64,000 nt of DNA from Kosakonia sp. BYX6 (GTDB taxonomy: Bacteria > Pseudomonadota > Gammaproteobacteria > Enterobacterales > Enterobacteriaceae), in contig NZ_CP151800.1 in assembly GCF_038449125.1 (NCBI RefSeq), forward strand, positions 282,406 through 346,405, given 5' to 3'. A model generated the notes under the pieces. It was not told the origin of the DNA. It saw only the letters and a program-made list of their open reading frames with translations, and made no database searches. Below are positions 54,550-64,000 of the stretch, one piece after another (the first letter of the stretch is position 1; every line of letters starts with the position of its first letter). The translations under genes and the position numbers were made by a program.

Positions 54550-55490
54550 CAGTGCGCTCCTTCATGGTGGCGAATGCGCGGATCGAGCGCGGCGCTGAGC
54601 AGATCGACAATCAAATTGCAGAGCACAAACACCATCACCATTACCAGCGTGAAACACTGGATAACCGGGTAGTCGCGGTTGAAGATGGCCGACACGGCAT
54701 AGCGGCCGATGCCCGGCCACGCGAAGATGCTTTCGATGATCATCGTGCCGCCAATCAGCTCGCCAATGTGCATCCCCAGCGCGGTGATCACCGGCAGTGA
54801 GGCGTTGCGCAAAATGTGGTGCCGTTCGGTCTGTTTCTCGCTTAAACCGCGCAGCCGCGCCCAGGTGACATGGCGTTGCCCGGCGGCTTCCAGCATGCTG
54901 GCGCGCAGCAGGCGGGCGTTGATGGCCAGCGACATAAATGCAATCGACACGGCGGGTAAAATCAGATGTTGCCAGCCGCCGTAACCCAGCGCGGGCAGCC
55001 AGTGCAGGTGCACCGAGAAAAACATCACCAGCAGAAAAGCCAGCCAGAAATTAGGCATCGACACGCCGAGAAACGCCACCGCGCGCACCAGGAAATCCGG
55101 CAGCCCGTCGCGGTGACGCGCCGCCCAAATCCCCAGCGGCACCGACGTCAGCAGGATCAGCACTAACGCCGCGCCCGCCAGTTGCAGGGTGGCGGGCAAG
55201 AAATGCAGCACATCGTCGAGTACCGGGCGTTGTGTGGCATACGAGATGCCGAAATCCAGATGCAGCGCGCGCCACAACCAGTGGGCGTATTGGTCGATCA
55301 GCGGTTGATCGAGACCAAGTTGCACACGCGTTGCGGCAATCATGTCTGGCGTTGGCGGCAGGTTGGAAAGCCGTAGATAGTCCATCGCCGGATCCCCCGC
55401 GCCGAGGCGCAGCAGCAGGAAAATCACCACCGAAGCGGCGAAGATCATCGGGATCAGCAACAGCAAGCGCTTGAAGAAATAGCGGCTCAT
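54549..55490 (-). CDS. nikB: Nickel ABC transporter permease NikB
   Basis: A 313-residue permease (E. coli 314), with the DppB-type start [20 protein letters not shown] and EAA loop [20 protein letters not shown]. It overlaps nikA by four bases. About six membrane segments are visible. Confidence 0.97.
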   Translation of the reverse strand: MSRYFFKRLLLLIPMIFAASVVIFLLLRLGAGDPAMDYLRLSNLPPTPDMIAATRVQLGLDQPLIDQYAHWLWRALHLDFGISYATQRPVLDDVLHFLPATLQLAGAALVLILLTSVPLGIWAARHRDGLPDFLVRAVAFLGVSMPNFWLAFLLVMFFSVHLHWLPALGYGGWQHLILPAVSIAFMSLAINARLLRASMLEAAGQRHVTWARLRGLSEKQTERHHILRNASLPVITALGMHIGELIGGTMIIESIFAWPGIGRYAVSAIFNRDYPVIQCFTLVMVMVFVLCNLIVDLLSAALDPRIRHHEGAH

Positions 55491-57058
55491 GGCGCTGCGT
55501 CCGGGGTTATCTGATCAAACGGGATCTCCGAGGCAATCGGCGCAAACGGGATCGTCCCCAGTTGCGGTTTTGCGACCACCATTGTTGAGACATAACTGAT
55601 TGGCAGATAAACCGCGTCATTGTGCAGCCGGGTGAGAATGTCGCGGTACAGCGCCTGGCGCGCGGTTTCATCGCGGGTGGTCAGCACCTCGCCAATCTCT
55701 TTGTCGATAAGCGCCTTGTCCGGCAAACCCAGTTGCGCCTGATAATCGGCGTGAGACGGTACGCGCATTGAACTCATAAACGCATGCGGATCGTACGGCG
55801 CGCCCCAGGTGCGGTTGAAGATCATGCCGAAACGCCCATCGCGCTGGCGGGCGTAAATGCTGCTCTCCTCTTCGCCGACCAGCGCAATATCTACACCGAT
55901 CTGGCGCAGGTCGGCCTGAATAATTTCCGCCATCGATTTGCTGAGCGCGTCGGTGCCGGTAAACGCCAGTTCGATATGCAGCGGTTTACCGGCTTTTTCG
56001 CGGATGGTTTTTCCGGCCGGCAACGTCCAGCCCGCGCTATCTAACAACGCTTTTGCCTGCGCGGGATTGTACTGGCGGGCTTTCAGGCCAATGTTGGCGT
56101 AAGGCACGCTCGGGGCGAACAGCGTGTCGGCGACGTGTTGCGTGCCATACAGCGCACCGTCAATCAGCGTTTTTTTATCCACCGCGTAATTCAGCGCTTC
56201 GCGTACCGCCTGCTCATTGGTGGGCGCGCGGGCAGAGTTGAGCGCCAGCATCACTGTTTCCACCGGTGCGGAAAGCTGCGTGTGCCAGGCCGGGTTCTGG
56301 CTGTAGCGGGCAAATGTATCCAGCGTCAGTAGCCCTTCGTTGCCGTACAGCAGATCGATATCGCCGGTTTCAAACGCCACCGCGCGGCTGGTGGGATCGG
56401 GGATCACGTTGATCACCACTTTGCCGATCGCCGGTTTTTCGCCCCAGTAGTGTTCATTGCGTACCATCACGTCATATTGGTTGAGGCGCGATTCCTGCAA
56501 CACCCACGGCCCGGTGCCAATCGGTGCAACAATGCCGTTTTTGGTTTCGTGGTTTTTAAACTGCGACGGGGCGATAAAGCGAAACGGGCGGGGCAGGGCG
56601 AGTTCTTGCAGGAAAGGGTAGTAGGCGCTTTTGAGGGTGATTTGTAATGCGTTGGGGCTTAAGGCTTTGACGTCGGTTATCTGGTTTGCCAGTTCCAGCC
56701 AGGCGTGGCGCGGGCGATTATCCAGTACGGCGCGGAAGTTTTCTGCGGCGGCCTGGGCGTTAAACGGCTCGCCGTTGGAAAACTGCACCCCGTCGCGCAG
56801 GGTAAACACCCAGGTTTTGCCGTCCTCTGAGTGTTTCCAGCGGGTTGCCAGCCAGGGTTTTACGCTGCCGTCGGCCTGGTATTTCACCAGCGGTTCGTAA
56901 ACCATGCTTTGCGCGAACATTTGATTCGGCGTGTAGAGATGCGGATTGAGCGGGCCAACATTGACTGGCCAGGCGGTGGTGAGGGTTTGCGGGGCCGCAG
57001 AAACGGCCAACGATGCGCAGAGCAGCAGCAGAGCGCCAGCTTTACGGTAACAAGACAC
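55487..57058 (-). CDS. nikA: Nickel-binding periplasmic protein NikA
   Basis: A 523-residue periplasmic solute-binding protein (E. coli 524). The signal peptide is residues 1-22 ([17 protein letters not shown]), followed by the conserved [23 protein letters not shown] is the start codon, with AGGA about 9 nt upstream. It delivers nickel, as a metallophore-like complex, to NikBC for hydrogenase maturation under anaerobiosis. An exact NikR operator lies 37 bp before it. Confidence 0.97.
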   Translation of the reverse strand: MSCYRKAGALLLLCASLAVSAAPQTLTTAWPVNVGPLNPHLYTPNQMFAQSMVYEPLVKYQADGSVKPWLATRWKHSEDGKTWVFTLRDGVQFSNGEPFNAQAAAENFRAVLDNRPRHAWLELANQITDVKALSPNALQITLKSAYYPFLQELALPRPFRFIAPSQFKNHETKNGIVAPIGTGPWVLQESRLNQYDVMVRNEHYWGEKPAIGKVVINVIPDPTSRAVAFETGDIDLLYGNEGLLTLDTFARYSQNPAWHTQLSAPVETVMLALNSARAPTNEQAVREALNYAVDKKTLIDGALYGTQHVADTLFAPSVPYANIGLKARQYNPAQAKALLDSAGWTLPAGKTIREKAGKPLHIELAFTGTDALSKSMAEIIQADLRQIGVDIALVGEEESSIYARQRDGRFGMIFNRTWGAPYDPHAFMSSMRVPSHADYQAQLGLPDKALIDKEIGEVLTTRDETARQALYRDILTRLHNDAVYLPISYVSTMVVAKPQLGTIPFAPIASEIPFDQITPDAAP

Positions 57059-57094
57059 GTTAGGCTTCCTGACGAAACGTCGGTAGCGAGAAAA

Positions 57095-57122
57095 GTATGA
57101 CGATTTTAATTATTCATCATAC
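57095..57122 (-). promoter_or_regulatory. NikR operator of nikABCDER
   Basis: GTATGA (57095-57100) and TCATAC (57117-57122) with a 16-bp spacer match exactly the known NikR consensus GTATGA-N16-TCATAC. It lies 37 bp upstream of nikA. Confidence 0.95.
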
Positions 57123-57704
57123 GAATGGTATGTTCTGGATCAAAAGGCATGTGATTAGTAGGGAATTGGCATTTTGTTGCAAAACGGATAAACGCCGGAG
57201 GGTGATAAGAATATAAACAGAGTGATTGCCTGCGTTACCAGGGTATTAACGTTAAGCGTTCTACTGAATTTGTCATAAATACGTCACGTGCTTAAATATA
57301 TTCTCACTGCCAAAATGAAATAATAATTGCACAAACTCATTACTTTTTTTGGTGTTCGTTGTCGCGCCGTTTAATTAACACGGTTAATGCCGTTACCAAC
57401 ACTCAAACAGCGCGGTTTATTGCATTTTTTTGACATCGCTCACATCATAAGAATCATCGTAATAAAGTTAATTGATTGTTTAATATGACTTTTATTTAAT
57501 CCTGAAATTCCCGGTTTTTCCCTTTTCTTAATCTTGTCCTAATATTTAATTGCTAATATTCACACGCCCGCTTTCATTGAAGATAAATTCGGGAAAAGCG
57601 CATTCATTATATTTTTGTTTAACTTCCATCCGCCATTTTACTCACAGGCCACTGCGTAACCGCGTGGCGATCCGTTAATGCGTCAATGACGCCAAGGAAA
57701 AATG
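57123..57704. promoter_or_regulatory. nik / arn divergent intergenic region
   Basis: A 580-bp AT-rich region. On the nik side, TTGATCCAGAACAT (minus strand, near 57137) is a weak one-arm match to an FNR site; E. coli nik is FNR-dependent, so an FNR site is expected but this one is poor. On the arn side is a PmrA-box-like site at 57527-57543 (listed separately). The middle (57150-57500) shows no assigned element. Confidence 0.5.
57527..57559 (+). promoter_or_regulatory. PmrA-box-like site and -10 of the arn operon
   Basis: CTTAAT-N5-CCTAAT at 57527-57543 fits the PmrA consensus YTTAAK-N5-YTTAAK with one mismatch. A TAATAT at 57554-57559, 10 bp downstream, would be the -10 element, the spacing usual for PmrA promoters. 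It lies about 145 bp before arnB. Confidence 0.7.
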
Positions 57705-58841
57705 ATGAGTGATTTTTTACCGTTCTCACGCCCGTCGATGGGGGATGAAGAATTCGCCGCCATTCAGCAGGTGCTGGCTTCTGGGTGGATCACCACCGGC
57801 CCGAAAAATCAGGCACTGGAAGCCGCATTTTGTTCATTGACCGGCAACCGCCACGCCATTGCCGTGAGCTCGGCGACTGGCGGCATGCACGTGACATTAA
57901 TGGCGCTCGGCATTGGCGCCGGTGATGAAGTGATCACACCGTCAATGACCTGGGTTTCCACGCTCAACATGATCGTGCTGCTGGGCGCGACGCCGGTGAT
58001 GATCGATGTCGACAACGACACCTTGATGGTTACGCCCGAAGCGATTGAAGCGGCGATCACGCCGCGCACCAAAGCGATCGTGCCGGTGCATTACGCGGGC
58101 GCTCCGGCGGATCTCGATGCCATTCGTGCTATCGGTGAAAAGCACGGCATTGCGGTGATTGAAGATGCTGCACATGCGGCGGGGACGTACTACAAAGGCC
58201 AGCACGTTGGTGCACGCGGCACCGCCATTTTCTCCTTCCACGCGATCAAAAACATGACCTGCGCCGAAGGCGGGCTGGTAGTGACGGACGACGAGCAGCT
58301 GGCGAACCGCATTCGCAGCCTGAAATTTCACGGTCTTGGCGTCGATGCTTTTGACAGACAGAGCCACGGCCGCGCGCCACAGGCCGAAGTGATCTCGCCG
58401 GGTTTCAAATACAACCTCGCCGATATCAATGCCGCCATCGCGTTGGTTCAGCTCGAAAAACTGCCTGCGGCCAACGCCCGGCGTCACGACATCGCCCAAC
58501 GTTATTTACAGGAACTGGCGGATACGCCGTTTCAGCCGCTGGCGCTGCCCGCCTGGGCGCATCAGCACGCCTGGCATCTGTTTATTATTCGCGTCGATGA
58601 ACAGCGCTGCGGCCTGTCTCGCGACGCATTGATGGAAAACCTGAAAGCGCAGGGCATCGGTACTGGCCTGCATTTTCGCGCGGTACATACGCAAAAATAC
58701 TACCGCGAACGCTTCCCCGTCTCTTTACCCCATACGGAGTGGAACAGTGCGCGTATCTGTTCGCTGCCGCTTTTCCCGGATATGACCCATGACGACACAA
58801 CCCGCGTCATTACTGCACTTAAGCAAATTGCAGGGCACTGA
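57705..58841 (+). CDS. arnB: UDP-L-Ara4O aminotransferase ArnB
   Basis: A 378-residue PLP aminotransferase that makes UDP-L-Ara4N for lipid A modification. [20 protein letters not shown] starts the protein, and the PLP lysine is in [19 protein letters not shown] at 57705 is chosen over that at 57702 because AAGGA is then 6 nt away. It is the first gene of arnBCADT; arnC follows after one base. Confidence 0.97.
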   Translation: MSDFLPFSRPSMGDEEFAAIQQVLASGWITTGPKNQALEAAFCSLTGNRHAIAVSSATGGMHVTLMALGIGAGDEVITPSMTWVSTLNMIVLLGATPVMIDVDNDTLMVTPEAIEAAITPRTKAIVPVHYAGAPADLDAIRAIGEKHGIAVIEDAAHAAGTYYKGQHVGARGTAIFSFHAIKNMTCAEGGLVVTDDEQLANRIRSLKFHGLGVDAFDRQSHGRAPQAEVISPGFKYNLADINAAIALVQLEKLPAANARRHDIAQRYLQELADTPFQPLALPAWAHQHAWHLFIIRVDEQRCGLSRDALMENLKAQGIGTGLHFRAVHTQKYYRERFPVSLPHTEWNSARICSLPLFPDMTHDDTTRVITALKQIAGH

Positions 58842-58842
58842 C

Positions 58843-59826
58843 ATGTTTACTTTACCGCCTGTAGAAAAAGTCTCTGTGGTGATCCCGGTTTATAACGAAC
58901 AGGAGAGTCTGCCTGAGTTGATTCGTCGCACCACGGCAAGCTGCGAGCAGCTTGCCGTGGAATACGAAATCCTGCTGGTAGATGACGGCAGCAGCGACGA
59001 CTCCGCGCAACTGTTAACGGAAGCGGCGGAGCAGCCCGGCAGCCATATCGTCGCGGTGATGTTGAACCGCAACTATGGGCAACATTCGGCAATTATGGCC
59101 GGGTTTAATCACGTCACGGGCGATCTGATCATTACGCTGGATGCGGATTTGCAAAACCCGCCGGAAGAGATCCCCCGGCTGGTGGCCAAAGCCAACGAAG
59201 GCTATGACGTGGTGGGCACCGTGCGGCAAAACCGCCGGGACAGCCTGTTTCGCAAAATGGCTTCGCGCACCGTCAATCGCCTGATTCAACGTACCACTGG
59301 CAAAGCGATGGGCGATTACGGCTGCATGCTGCGCGCCTATCGCCGCCATATTGTCGATGCCATGCTGCACTGCCACGAACGCAGCACCTTTATTCCGATC
59401 CTCGCCAATACCTTCGCCCGCAAAGCGGTTGAGATCCCGGTGCAACACGCCGAGCGCGAGTTCGGCGATTCCAAATACAGCTTTATGCGCCTGATTAACC
59501 TGATGTACGACCTGGTGACCTGCCTGACCACCACGCCGCTGCGTTTACTGAGTGTGTTCGGCAGCGTTATCGCGCTGCTGGGCTTTTCGCTGTCGGTGCT
59601 GTTGGTGGTGCTGCGCCTGGCGTTTGGCGCGCAGTGGGCAGGGGAAGGGGTGTTTATGCTCTTCGCCATTCTGTTCACCTTTATCGGCGCGCAGTTTATC
59701 GGCATGGGGCTGCTTGGCGAGTATATCGGGCGTATCTATAACGATGTCCGCGCGCGCCCTCGCTATTTTATTCAACGTGTTGTTCGCCAGGAACAGACTG
59801 TTTCGCAAGAGGAAAAGAACCCATGA
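58843..59826 (+). CDS. arnC: Undecaprenyl-phosphate Ara4FN transferase ArnC
   Basis: A 327-residue GT2 glycosyltransferase, anchored by two C-terminal membrane segments (about 235-260 and 270-295). [20 protein letters not shown] starts the domain, and the metal motif is in [15 protein letters not shown]. It moves Ara4FN from UDP to undecaprenyl phosphate. It overlaps arnA by four bases. Confidence 0.97.
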   Translation: MFTLPPVEKVSVVIPVYNEQESLPELIRRTTASCEQLAVEYEILLVDDGSSDDSAQLLTEAAEQPGSHIVAVMLNRNYGQHSAIMAGFNHVTGDLIITLDADLQNPPEEIPRLVAKANEGYDVVGTVRQNRRDSLFRKMASRTVNRLIQRTTGKAMGDYGCMLRAYRRHIVDAMLHCHERSTFIPILANTFARKAVEIPVQHAEREFGDSKYSFMRLINLMYDLVTCLTTTPLRLLSVFGSVIALLGFSLSVLLVVLRLAFGAQWAGEGVFMLFAILFTFIGAQFIGMGLLGEYIGRIYNDVRARPRYFIQRVVRQEQTVSQEEKNP

Positions 59827-61802
59827 AAGCCGTTGTCTTTGCTTATCACGATATGGGCTGTGTCGGCACACAGGCATTACTGGATGCTGGTTTTGAGATT
59901 GCGGCGATTTTTACCCATCCCGACAGCGTCAATGAGAACCACTTTTTCGGCTCGGTGGCGCGCATTGCCGCTGAGCGCGGCATTCCGGTGTATGCACCGG
60001 AAGACGTTAACCATCCGTTATGGGTCGATAGAATTCGCGAGCTGAAAGCGGATGTGATTTTCTCCTTCTATTACCGCAACGTGCTGTGCGACAACATCCT
60101 CAACACCGCCCGCGTGGGCGCCTTTAACCTGCACGGCTCGCTGCTGCCCGCTTACCGTGGGCGCGCGCCGCTAAACTGGGTGCTGGTCAATGGCGAAACG
60201 GAAACCGGCGTCACGCTGCACCGCATGATTGCCCGCGCCGACGCCGGCGCGATTGTCGCACAACAGCGTGTCGCCATTACGGAAAACGATGATGCGCTGT
60301 CGCTGCACCGCAAACTCGGCGAAAGCGCGAAAACCCTGCTGGAAAGCGCCTTACCGGCCATTCACGCGCAGACGTTCAGTGAAACCGCGCAGGATGAGCG
60401 CCACGCCAGCTACGTCGGTCGCCGGACGCCGGAAGATGGCCGCTTGGATTGGGAAAAACCGGCGCAGACGCTGCAAAACCTGGTGCGCGCGGTTTCCGAT
60501 CCGTGGCCGGGGGCGTTCGGCTTTGCCGGTGCGCATAAATTCATTGTCTGGAAATCTCGCGTATGCAGCGATGTGGTGCCCGCGCGTGCCGGAACGGTGC
60601 TTTCCGTTGCCCCGCTGCGGGTGGCCTGCGGCGAAGGGGCGCTGGAAATTCTAACCGGGCAGGCGGAAAACGGCGTCTATATGCAGGGCGCGCAACTGGC
60701 GCAATCGCTGGGGTTGGTGGCTGGCGCGTTGCTGACCAGCAAACCGATTGTCGCGGTGAAACGCCGCACGCGCGTGTTGATCCTCGGCGTGAACGGGTTT
60801 ATCGGCAACCATTTAACCGAACGCCTGCTGCGCGATGATAACTACGAAATTTACGGCTTGGATATTGGCGCTGACGCGATCAGCCGTTTCCTCGATTGCC
60901 CGCGTTTTCACTTTGTCGAAGGCGATATCAGTATCCATTCCGAATGGATTGAGTATCACATCAAGAAATGCGACGTGGTGCTGCCGCTGGTGGCGATCGC
61001 CACGCCAATCGAATACACCCGCAACCCGCTGCGCGTGTTCGAACTGGATTTCGAAGAGAACCTGAAAATCATCCGTGACTGCGTGAAATACCACAAACGC
61101 ATCATTTTCCCGTCGACCTCGGAAGTGTATGGCATGTGCACCGACAAGGTGTTCGACGAGGATCACTCCAATCTGGTTGTCGGGCCGATTAACAAACAGC
61201 GCTGGATCTATTCGGTGTCAAAACAGCTCCTCGACCGCGTGATTTGGGCCTATGGCGAGAAAGAGGGGCTACGCTTTACGCTGTTTCGCCCATTTAACTG
61301 GATGGGGCCGCGGCTCGATAACCTGAATGCCGCGCGCATCGGTAGCTCACGCGCCATCACCCAGTTGATCCTCAATCTGGTGGAAGGTTCGCCGATCAAG
61401 CTGATTGAAGGCGGCAAACAAAAACGCTGCTTTACCGACATTAGCGACGGAATTGAAGCGCTGTATCGCATCATCGAAAACAAAGAAGGGCGCTGCGACG
61501 GGCAGATTATCAATATTGGTAACCCGGACAACGAAGCCAGCATTAAAGAGCTGGCGGAAATGCTGCTGGCGAGTTTTGAACGCCACCCGCTGCGCGACCG
61601 TTTCCCGCCGTTTGCCGGCTTTCGCGAAGTGGAAAGCAGCAGTTACTACGGCAAAGGGTACCAGGATGTGGAGCACCGCAAACCGAGCATTCGCAACGCC
61701 AAACGCTGCCTGCACTGGGAACCGACGGTCAATATGTGCCAGACCATTGATGAGACGCTGGATTTCTTCCTGCGCACGGTTGAACTAACGGACGAGAAAT
61801 AA
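59823..61802 (+). CDS. arnA: Bifunctional UDP-Ara4N formyltransferase / UDP-GlcA decarboxylase ArnA
   Basis: A 659-residue two-domain enzyme (E. coli 660). The N-terminal formyltransferase (about 1-304) has [16 protein letters not shown] with the catalytic His. The C-terminal dehydrogenase/decarboxylase (about 315-659) has [10 protein letters not shown] and the Tyr-x3-Lys site in [13 protein letters not shown]. Both halves look intact. It oxidises and decarboxylates UDP-GlcA and formylates UDP-Ara4N. Confidence 0.98.
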   Translation: MKAVVFAYHDMGCVGTQALLDAGFEIAAIFTHPDSVNENHFFGSVARIAAERGIPVYAPEDVNHPLWVDRIRELKADVIFSFYYRNVLCDNILNTARVGAFNLHGSLLPAYRGRAPLNWVLVNGETETGVTLHRMIARADAGAIVAQQRVAITENDDALSLHRKLGESAKTLLESALPAIHAQTFSETAQDERHASYVGRRTPEDGRLDWEKPAQTLQNLVRAVSDPWPGAFGFAGAHKFIVWKSRVCSDVVPARAGTVLSVAPLRVACGEGALEILTGQAENGVYMQGAQLAQSLGLVAGALLTSKPIVAVKRRTRVLILGVNGFIGNHLTERLLRDDNYEIYGLDIGADAISRFLDCPRFHFVEGDISIHSEWIEYHIKKCDVVLPLVAIATPIEYTRNPLRVFELDFEENLKIIRDCVKYHKRIIFPSTSEVYGMCTDKVFDEDHSNLVVGPINKQRWIYSVSKQLLDRVIWAYGEKEGLRFTLFRPFNWMGPRLDNLNAARIGSSRAITQLILNLVEGSPIKLIEGGKQKRCFTDISDGIEALYRIIENKEGRCDGQIINIGNPDNEASIKELAEMLLASFERHPLRDRFPPFAGFREVESSSYYGKGYQDVEHRKPSIRNAKRCLHWEPTVNMCQTIDETLDFFLRTVELTDEK

Positions 61803-61804
61803 GC

Positions 61805-62707
61805 ATGAAACAGGTCGGCTTACGCATTGATATCGATACCTTTCGCGGCACGCGCGACGGGGTGCCGCGCCTGCTGCAACTGCTGGAAAAGCATCACATT
61901 CAGGCGAGCTTTTTCTTTAGCGTCGGCCCGGACAACATGGGCCGGCACATTTGGCGTCTGCTGAAGCCGAAATTCTTATGGAAGATGCTGCGTTCGCGTG
62001 CGGCCTCGCTTTACGGTTGGGACATTTTGCTGGCCGGAACCGCCTGGCCGGGGCGGCTTATCGGCGAAGGGAACGCCGACGTGATCCGCGCAACGGCGCT
62101 GGCGCACGAAGTCGGGCTGCACGCCTGGGATCACCACGGCTGGCAGCGCTGGAGTGGTGTGTGGGATCAGGCGCATCTGGAGGCGGAGATCGAACGCGGT
62201 TTGCTGACGCTGGAGTCCATTATTGGCCGCGCTGTCACCTGCTCCGCAGCGGCGGGCTGGCGCGCCGATCAGCGCGTGGTGAAAGCCAAATCCGCCTTCA
62301 ATTTTCACTACAACAGCGATTGTCGCGGCAGCCAGCCGTTTCGCCCGCAACTGACCGAAAACACGTTTGCGGCTCCGCAGATCCCGGTCACGCTTCCCAC
62401 CTGGGATGAAGCCGTTGGCACGTCGGTCAGCGCCGGGCAGTACAACCGGTTTATTCTCGATCGTATGCACCGGGATCGCGGTACGTCGGTCTACACCATC
62501 CACGCGGAAGTGGAGGGGATTATTGGCGCGGAAGGGTTTGACGAATTGTTGAGCCTGGCCGCGCGCGAAAACATCTCTTTTTGCCCGCTGAGCCAGTTGT
62601 TGCCAGATGATGTCAGTACGCTGCCGCCAGGCAAAGTGGTGCGCGGCGAAGTGGTTGGCCGCGAAGGCTGGCTGGGTTGCCAACAACTGTTGAGTCCGGG
62701 TTTATGA
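61805..62707 (+). CDS. arnD: 4-deoxy-4-formamido-L-Ara-P-undecaprenol deformylase ArnD
   Basis: A 300-residue NodB-type polysaccharide deacetylase (E. coli 296). [20 protein letters not shown] gives the Asp metal site, and [18 protein letters not shown] the two His ligands. It removes the formyl group at the membrane. It overlaps arnT by four bases (ATGA). Confidence 0.97.
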   Translation: MKQVGLRIDIDTFRGTRDGVPRLLQLLEKHHIQASFFFSVGPDNMGRHIWRLLKPKFLWKMLRSRAASLYGWDILLAGTAWPGRLIGEGNADVIRATALAHEVGLHAWDHHGWQRWSGVWDQAHLEAEIERGLLTLESIIGRAVTCSAAAGWRADQRVVKAKSAFNFHYNSDCRGSQPFRPQLTENTFAAPQIPVTLPTWDEAVGTSVSAGQYNRFILDRMHRDRGTSVYTIHAEVEGIIGAEGFDELLSLAARENISFCPLSQLLPDDVSTLPPGKVVRGEVVGREGWLGCQQLLSPGL

Positions 62708-64000
62708 AGTCTCTGCACTATGTTTTGTCGCTGGTGGCGCTTTTCGCCCTTTATTACCTGGTTCCGCTGGAATACCGCTTGCTCTGGCAGCCGGATGAAA
62801 CGCGTTATGCGGAAATCAGCCGTGAGATGCTGCAAAGCGGTGATTGGGTGGTGCCGCATTTGCTGGGGCTGCGTTATTTTGAAAAACCGATTGCCGGGTA
62901 CTGGATCAATACCCTTGCCCAGTGGCTGTTTGGTCACAGCAACTTCGCGGTGCGGTTTGGCTCGGTCTTCTCCATTGCCGTTTCTGCCCTGTTAGTCGGC
63001 GGGCTGGCGTGGAAAATGTGGCGCGATAAACGCACGGCGGTGCTGTCGGGCGTTATCTTCCTTACCGCGTTTTTGGTTTACGGCATCGGCACTTATGCGG
63101 TGCTGGACCCGATGATCACCTTGTGGATGACGCTGGCAATGTTCAGCTTCTGGCAGGCTGTGCAGGCCACTACGCTGCGGGGCAAATTCGCCGGTTGGTT
63201 AGTTTTGGGGATTGCCTGCGGGATGGGGGTGATGACCAAAGGATTTCTGGCGCTGGCGGTGCCGGTGCTTGGCGTACTGCCGTGGACGATCGCGCAAAAA
63301 CGCTGGAAAACGGTGCTGCTGTGGGGCTGGCTGGCAGTTGCCGCCTGTGTGCTGACAGTGTTGCCGTGGGGGCTGGCGATTGCTGCGCGCGAGCCGGATT
63401 TCTGGCGCTACTTCTTCTGGGTCGAGCATATTCAGCGTTTCGCCGAGCAGAATGCGCAGCACAAAGCGCCGTTCTGGTACTACTTGCCATTCCTGATTGC
63501 CGGTTCGCTGCCGTGGCTGGCGCTGCTGCCAGGCGCTTTCAAAACCGGTTGGCGGGCGCGCAATGACGCGTTTTATCTGCTGGGCTGGGTGGTGATGCCG
63601 CTGCTGTTTTTCAGCATCTCAAAGGGAAAATTACCGACCTATATTTTGCCGTGCTTTGCGCCTCTGGCAATATTGATGGCGCGCTACGCGCTCTCGGTCG
63701 AGCCCACAAAGGGGTGGGCACTGCGCATCAATGCGGGTATCAATATTGCCGTTGGCGTGGCGGGGATGATTGCCGCGCTGCTGGTGTCGCCGTGGGGTGT
63801 GACGAAACACCCGGTGTGGCTGCCCATCGAAGAGTATAAAGCGGCATTGGCGGCTTTTGCTTTTCTGATGTGGGCGTTGGTGGGGCTGTATACCCTCAAC
63901 GCGAGTGCGGAGCGTTGGTCGCTTGCCGCCTTATGCCCATTGGCACTCGCGCTGGTGGTGGGGGTTTCCATCCCGGATAAAGTGATGGATTCGAAACAGC
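62704..64000 (+). CDS. arnT: Lipid A Ara4N transferase ArnT, N-terminal part (runs off the window end)
   Basis: The first 432 residues of ArnT, open to the last base of the window. ATG at 62704 overlaps the arnD stop. The N-terminus [20 protein letters not shown], the periplasmic [15 protein letters not shown] (essential Asp/Glu of GT83 enzymes) and many membrane helices are typical. It moves L-Ara4N from undecaprenyl phosphate to lipid A in the periplasm, lowering polymyxin binding. E. coli ArnT has 550 residues, so about 120 are missing. Confidence 0.96.
   Translation, partial: MKSLHYVLSLVALFALYYLVPLEYRLLWQPDETRYAEISREMLQSGDWVVPHLLGLRYFEKPIAGYWINTLAQWLFGHSNFAVRFGSVFSIAVSALLVGGLAWKMWRDKRTAVLSGVIFLTAFLVYGIGTYAVLDPMITLWMTLAMFSFWQAVQATTLRGKFAGWLVLGIACGMGVMTKGFLALAVPVLGVLPWTIAQKRWKTVLLWGWLAVAACVLTVLPWGLAIAAREPDFWRYFFWVEHIQRFAEQNAQHKAPFWYYLPFLIAGSLPWLALLPGAFKTGWRARNDAFYLLGWVVMPLLFFSISKGKLPTYILPCFAPLAILMARYALSVEPTKGWALRINAGINIAVGVAGMIAALLVSPWGVTKHPVWLPIEEYKAALAAFAFLMWALVGLYTLNASAERWSLAALCPLALALVVGVSIPDKVMDSKQ

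Noticed and set aside
57123-57150. FNR site for nikA
   Set aside because: Only one arm (TTGAT) is good; the second arm AACAT differs from ATCAA at several positions. Not called as a site.
1-64000. tRNA, rRNA, insertion sequences or integrases
   Set aside because: Read for cloverleaf-like sequences, transposase ORFs and terminal repeats; none found, although short or divergent elements could be missed by eye.

Overview
The window is a chromosomal segment of an enteric gammaproteobacterium (Enterobacteriaceae). Block order and near-identical housekeeping proteins (gor, rlmJ, prlC, rsmJ, uspA, uspB, pitA, yhiN, nikABCDER, arnBCADT, treF, speFL-speF-potE) match the Escherichia/Klebsiella/Enterobacter/Kosakonia group. 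A complete pqqABCDEF operon and an agmatine deiminase pathway, both absent from E. coli K-12, point to a Klebsiella-, Enterobacter- or Kosakonia-like, possibly plant-associated, organism. The genus cannot be fixed from the sequence alone.

Layout. 0-7.3 kb: a truncated small gene, a LysR regulator divergent from a short-chain dehydrogenase, a YgiW-type periplasmic protein, a membrane-anchored STY4199-like protein, a six-copy 113-bp BIME (REP) tandem array, cytoplasmic trehalase treF and a GNAT acetyltransferase. 7.3-16.5 kb: a putrescine-forming block, aguBA with a divergent LysR regulator and speFL-speF-potE, split by a two-gene Septu-type (PtuAB) defence module. 16.6-23.1 kb: the pqq operon and a linked M19 dipeptidase. 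23.2-32.7 kb: the conserved core gor, rlmJ, prlC (with a sigma32-type promoter), rsmJ, uspA, uspB, pitA, yhiN. E. coli dtpB is missing between rsmJ and uspA.

33.0-46.5 kb is the accessory part. A two-gene operon couples a TPR-like/ATP-grasp ligase to a second SerC-type aminotransferase; its product is unknown. It is followed by a GNAT gene and then an orphan type VI secretion module: VgrG, an EagR (DUF1795) adaptor, a 1498-residue Rhs effector with a probable HNH/EndoVII nuclease tip, and a small immunity candidate. Base composition changes abruptly at the tip. The next 2.4 kb is AT-rich and holds broken ORFs, one intact orphan ORF that looks like an immunity gene, and a decayed copy of the rhs core 3' end. 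This looks like a toxin-exchange scar.

46.5-64 kb: an AEC transporter, a MarR-GNAT fusion with a perfect 18-bp palindromic operator candidate, an exported alpha/beta hydrolase with an SDR, an HcxA/YbdH-like dehydrogenase, the tightly overlapping nikABCDER nickel-uptake operon with an exact NikR operator, and the polymyxin-resistance arnBCAD(T) operon behind a PmrA-box-like site. arnT runs off the end of the window.

The strongest candidates for undescribed biology are the ATP-grasp/SerC-like cassette (33.0-35.4 kb), the Rhs tip with its immunity gene and the adjacent graveyard (43.2-46.5 kb), and the Septu pair (10.5-12.5 kb). No tRNA, rRNA, CRISPR array or insertion sequence was recognised.
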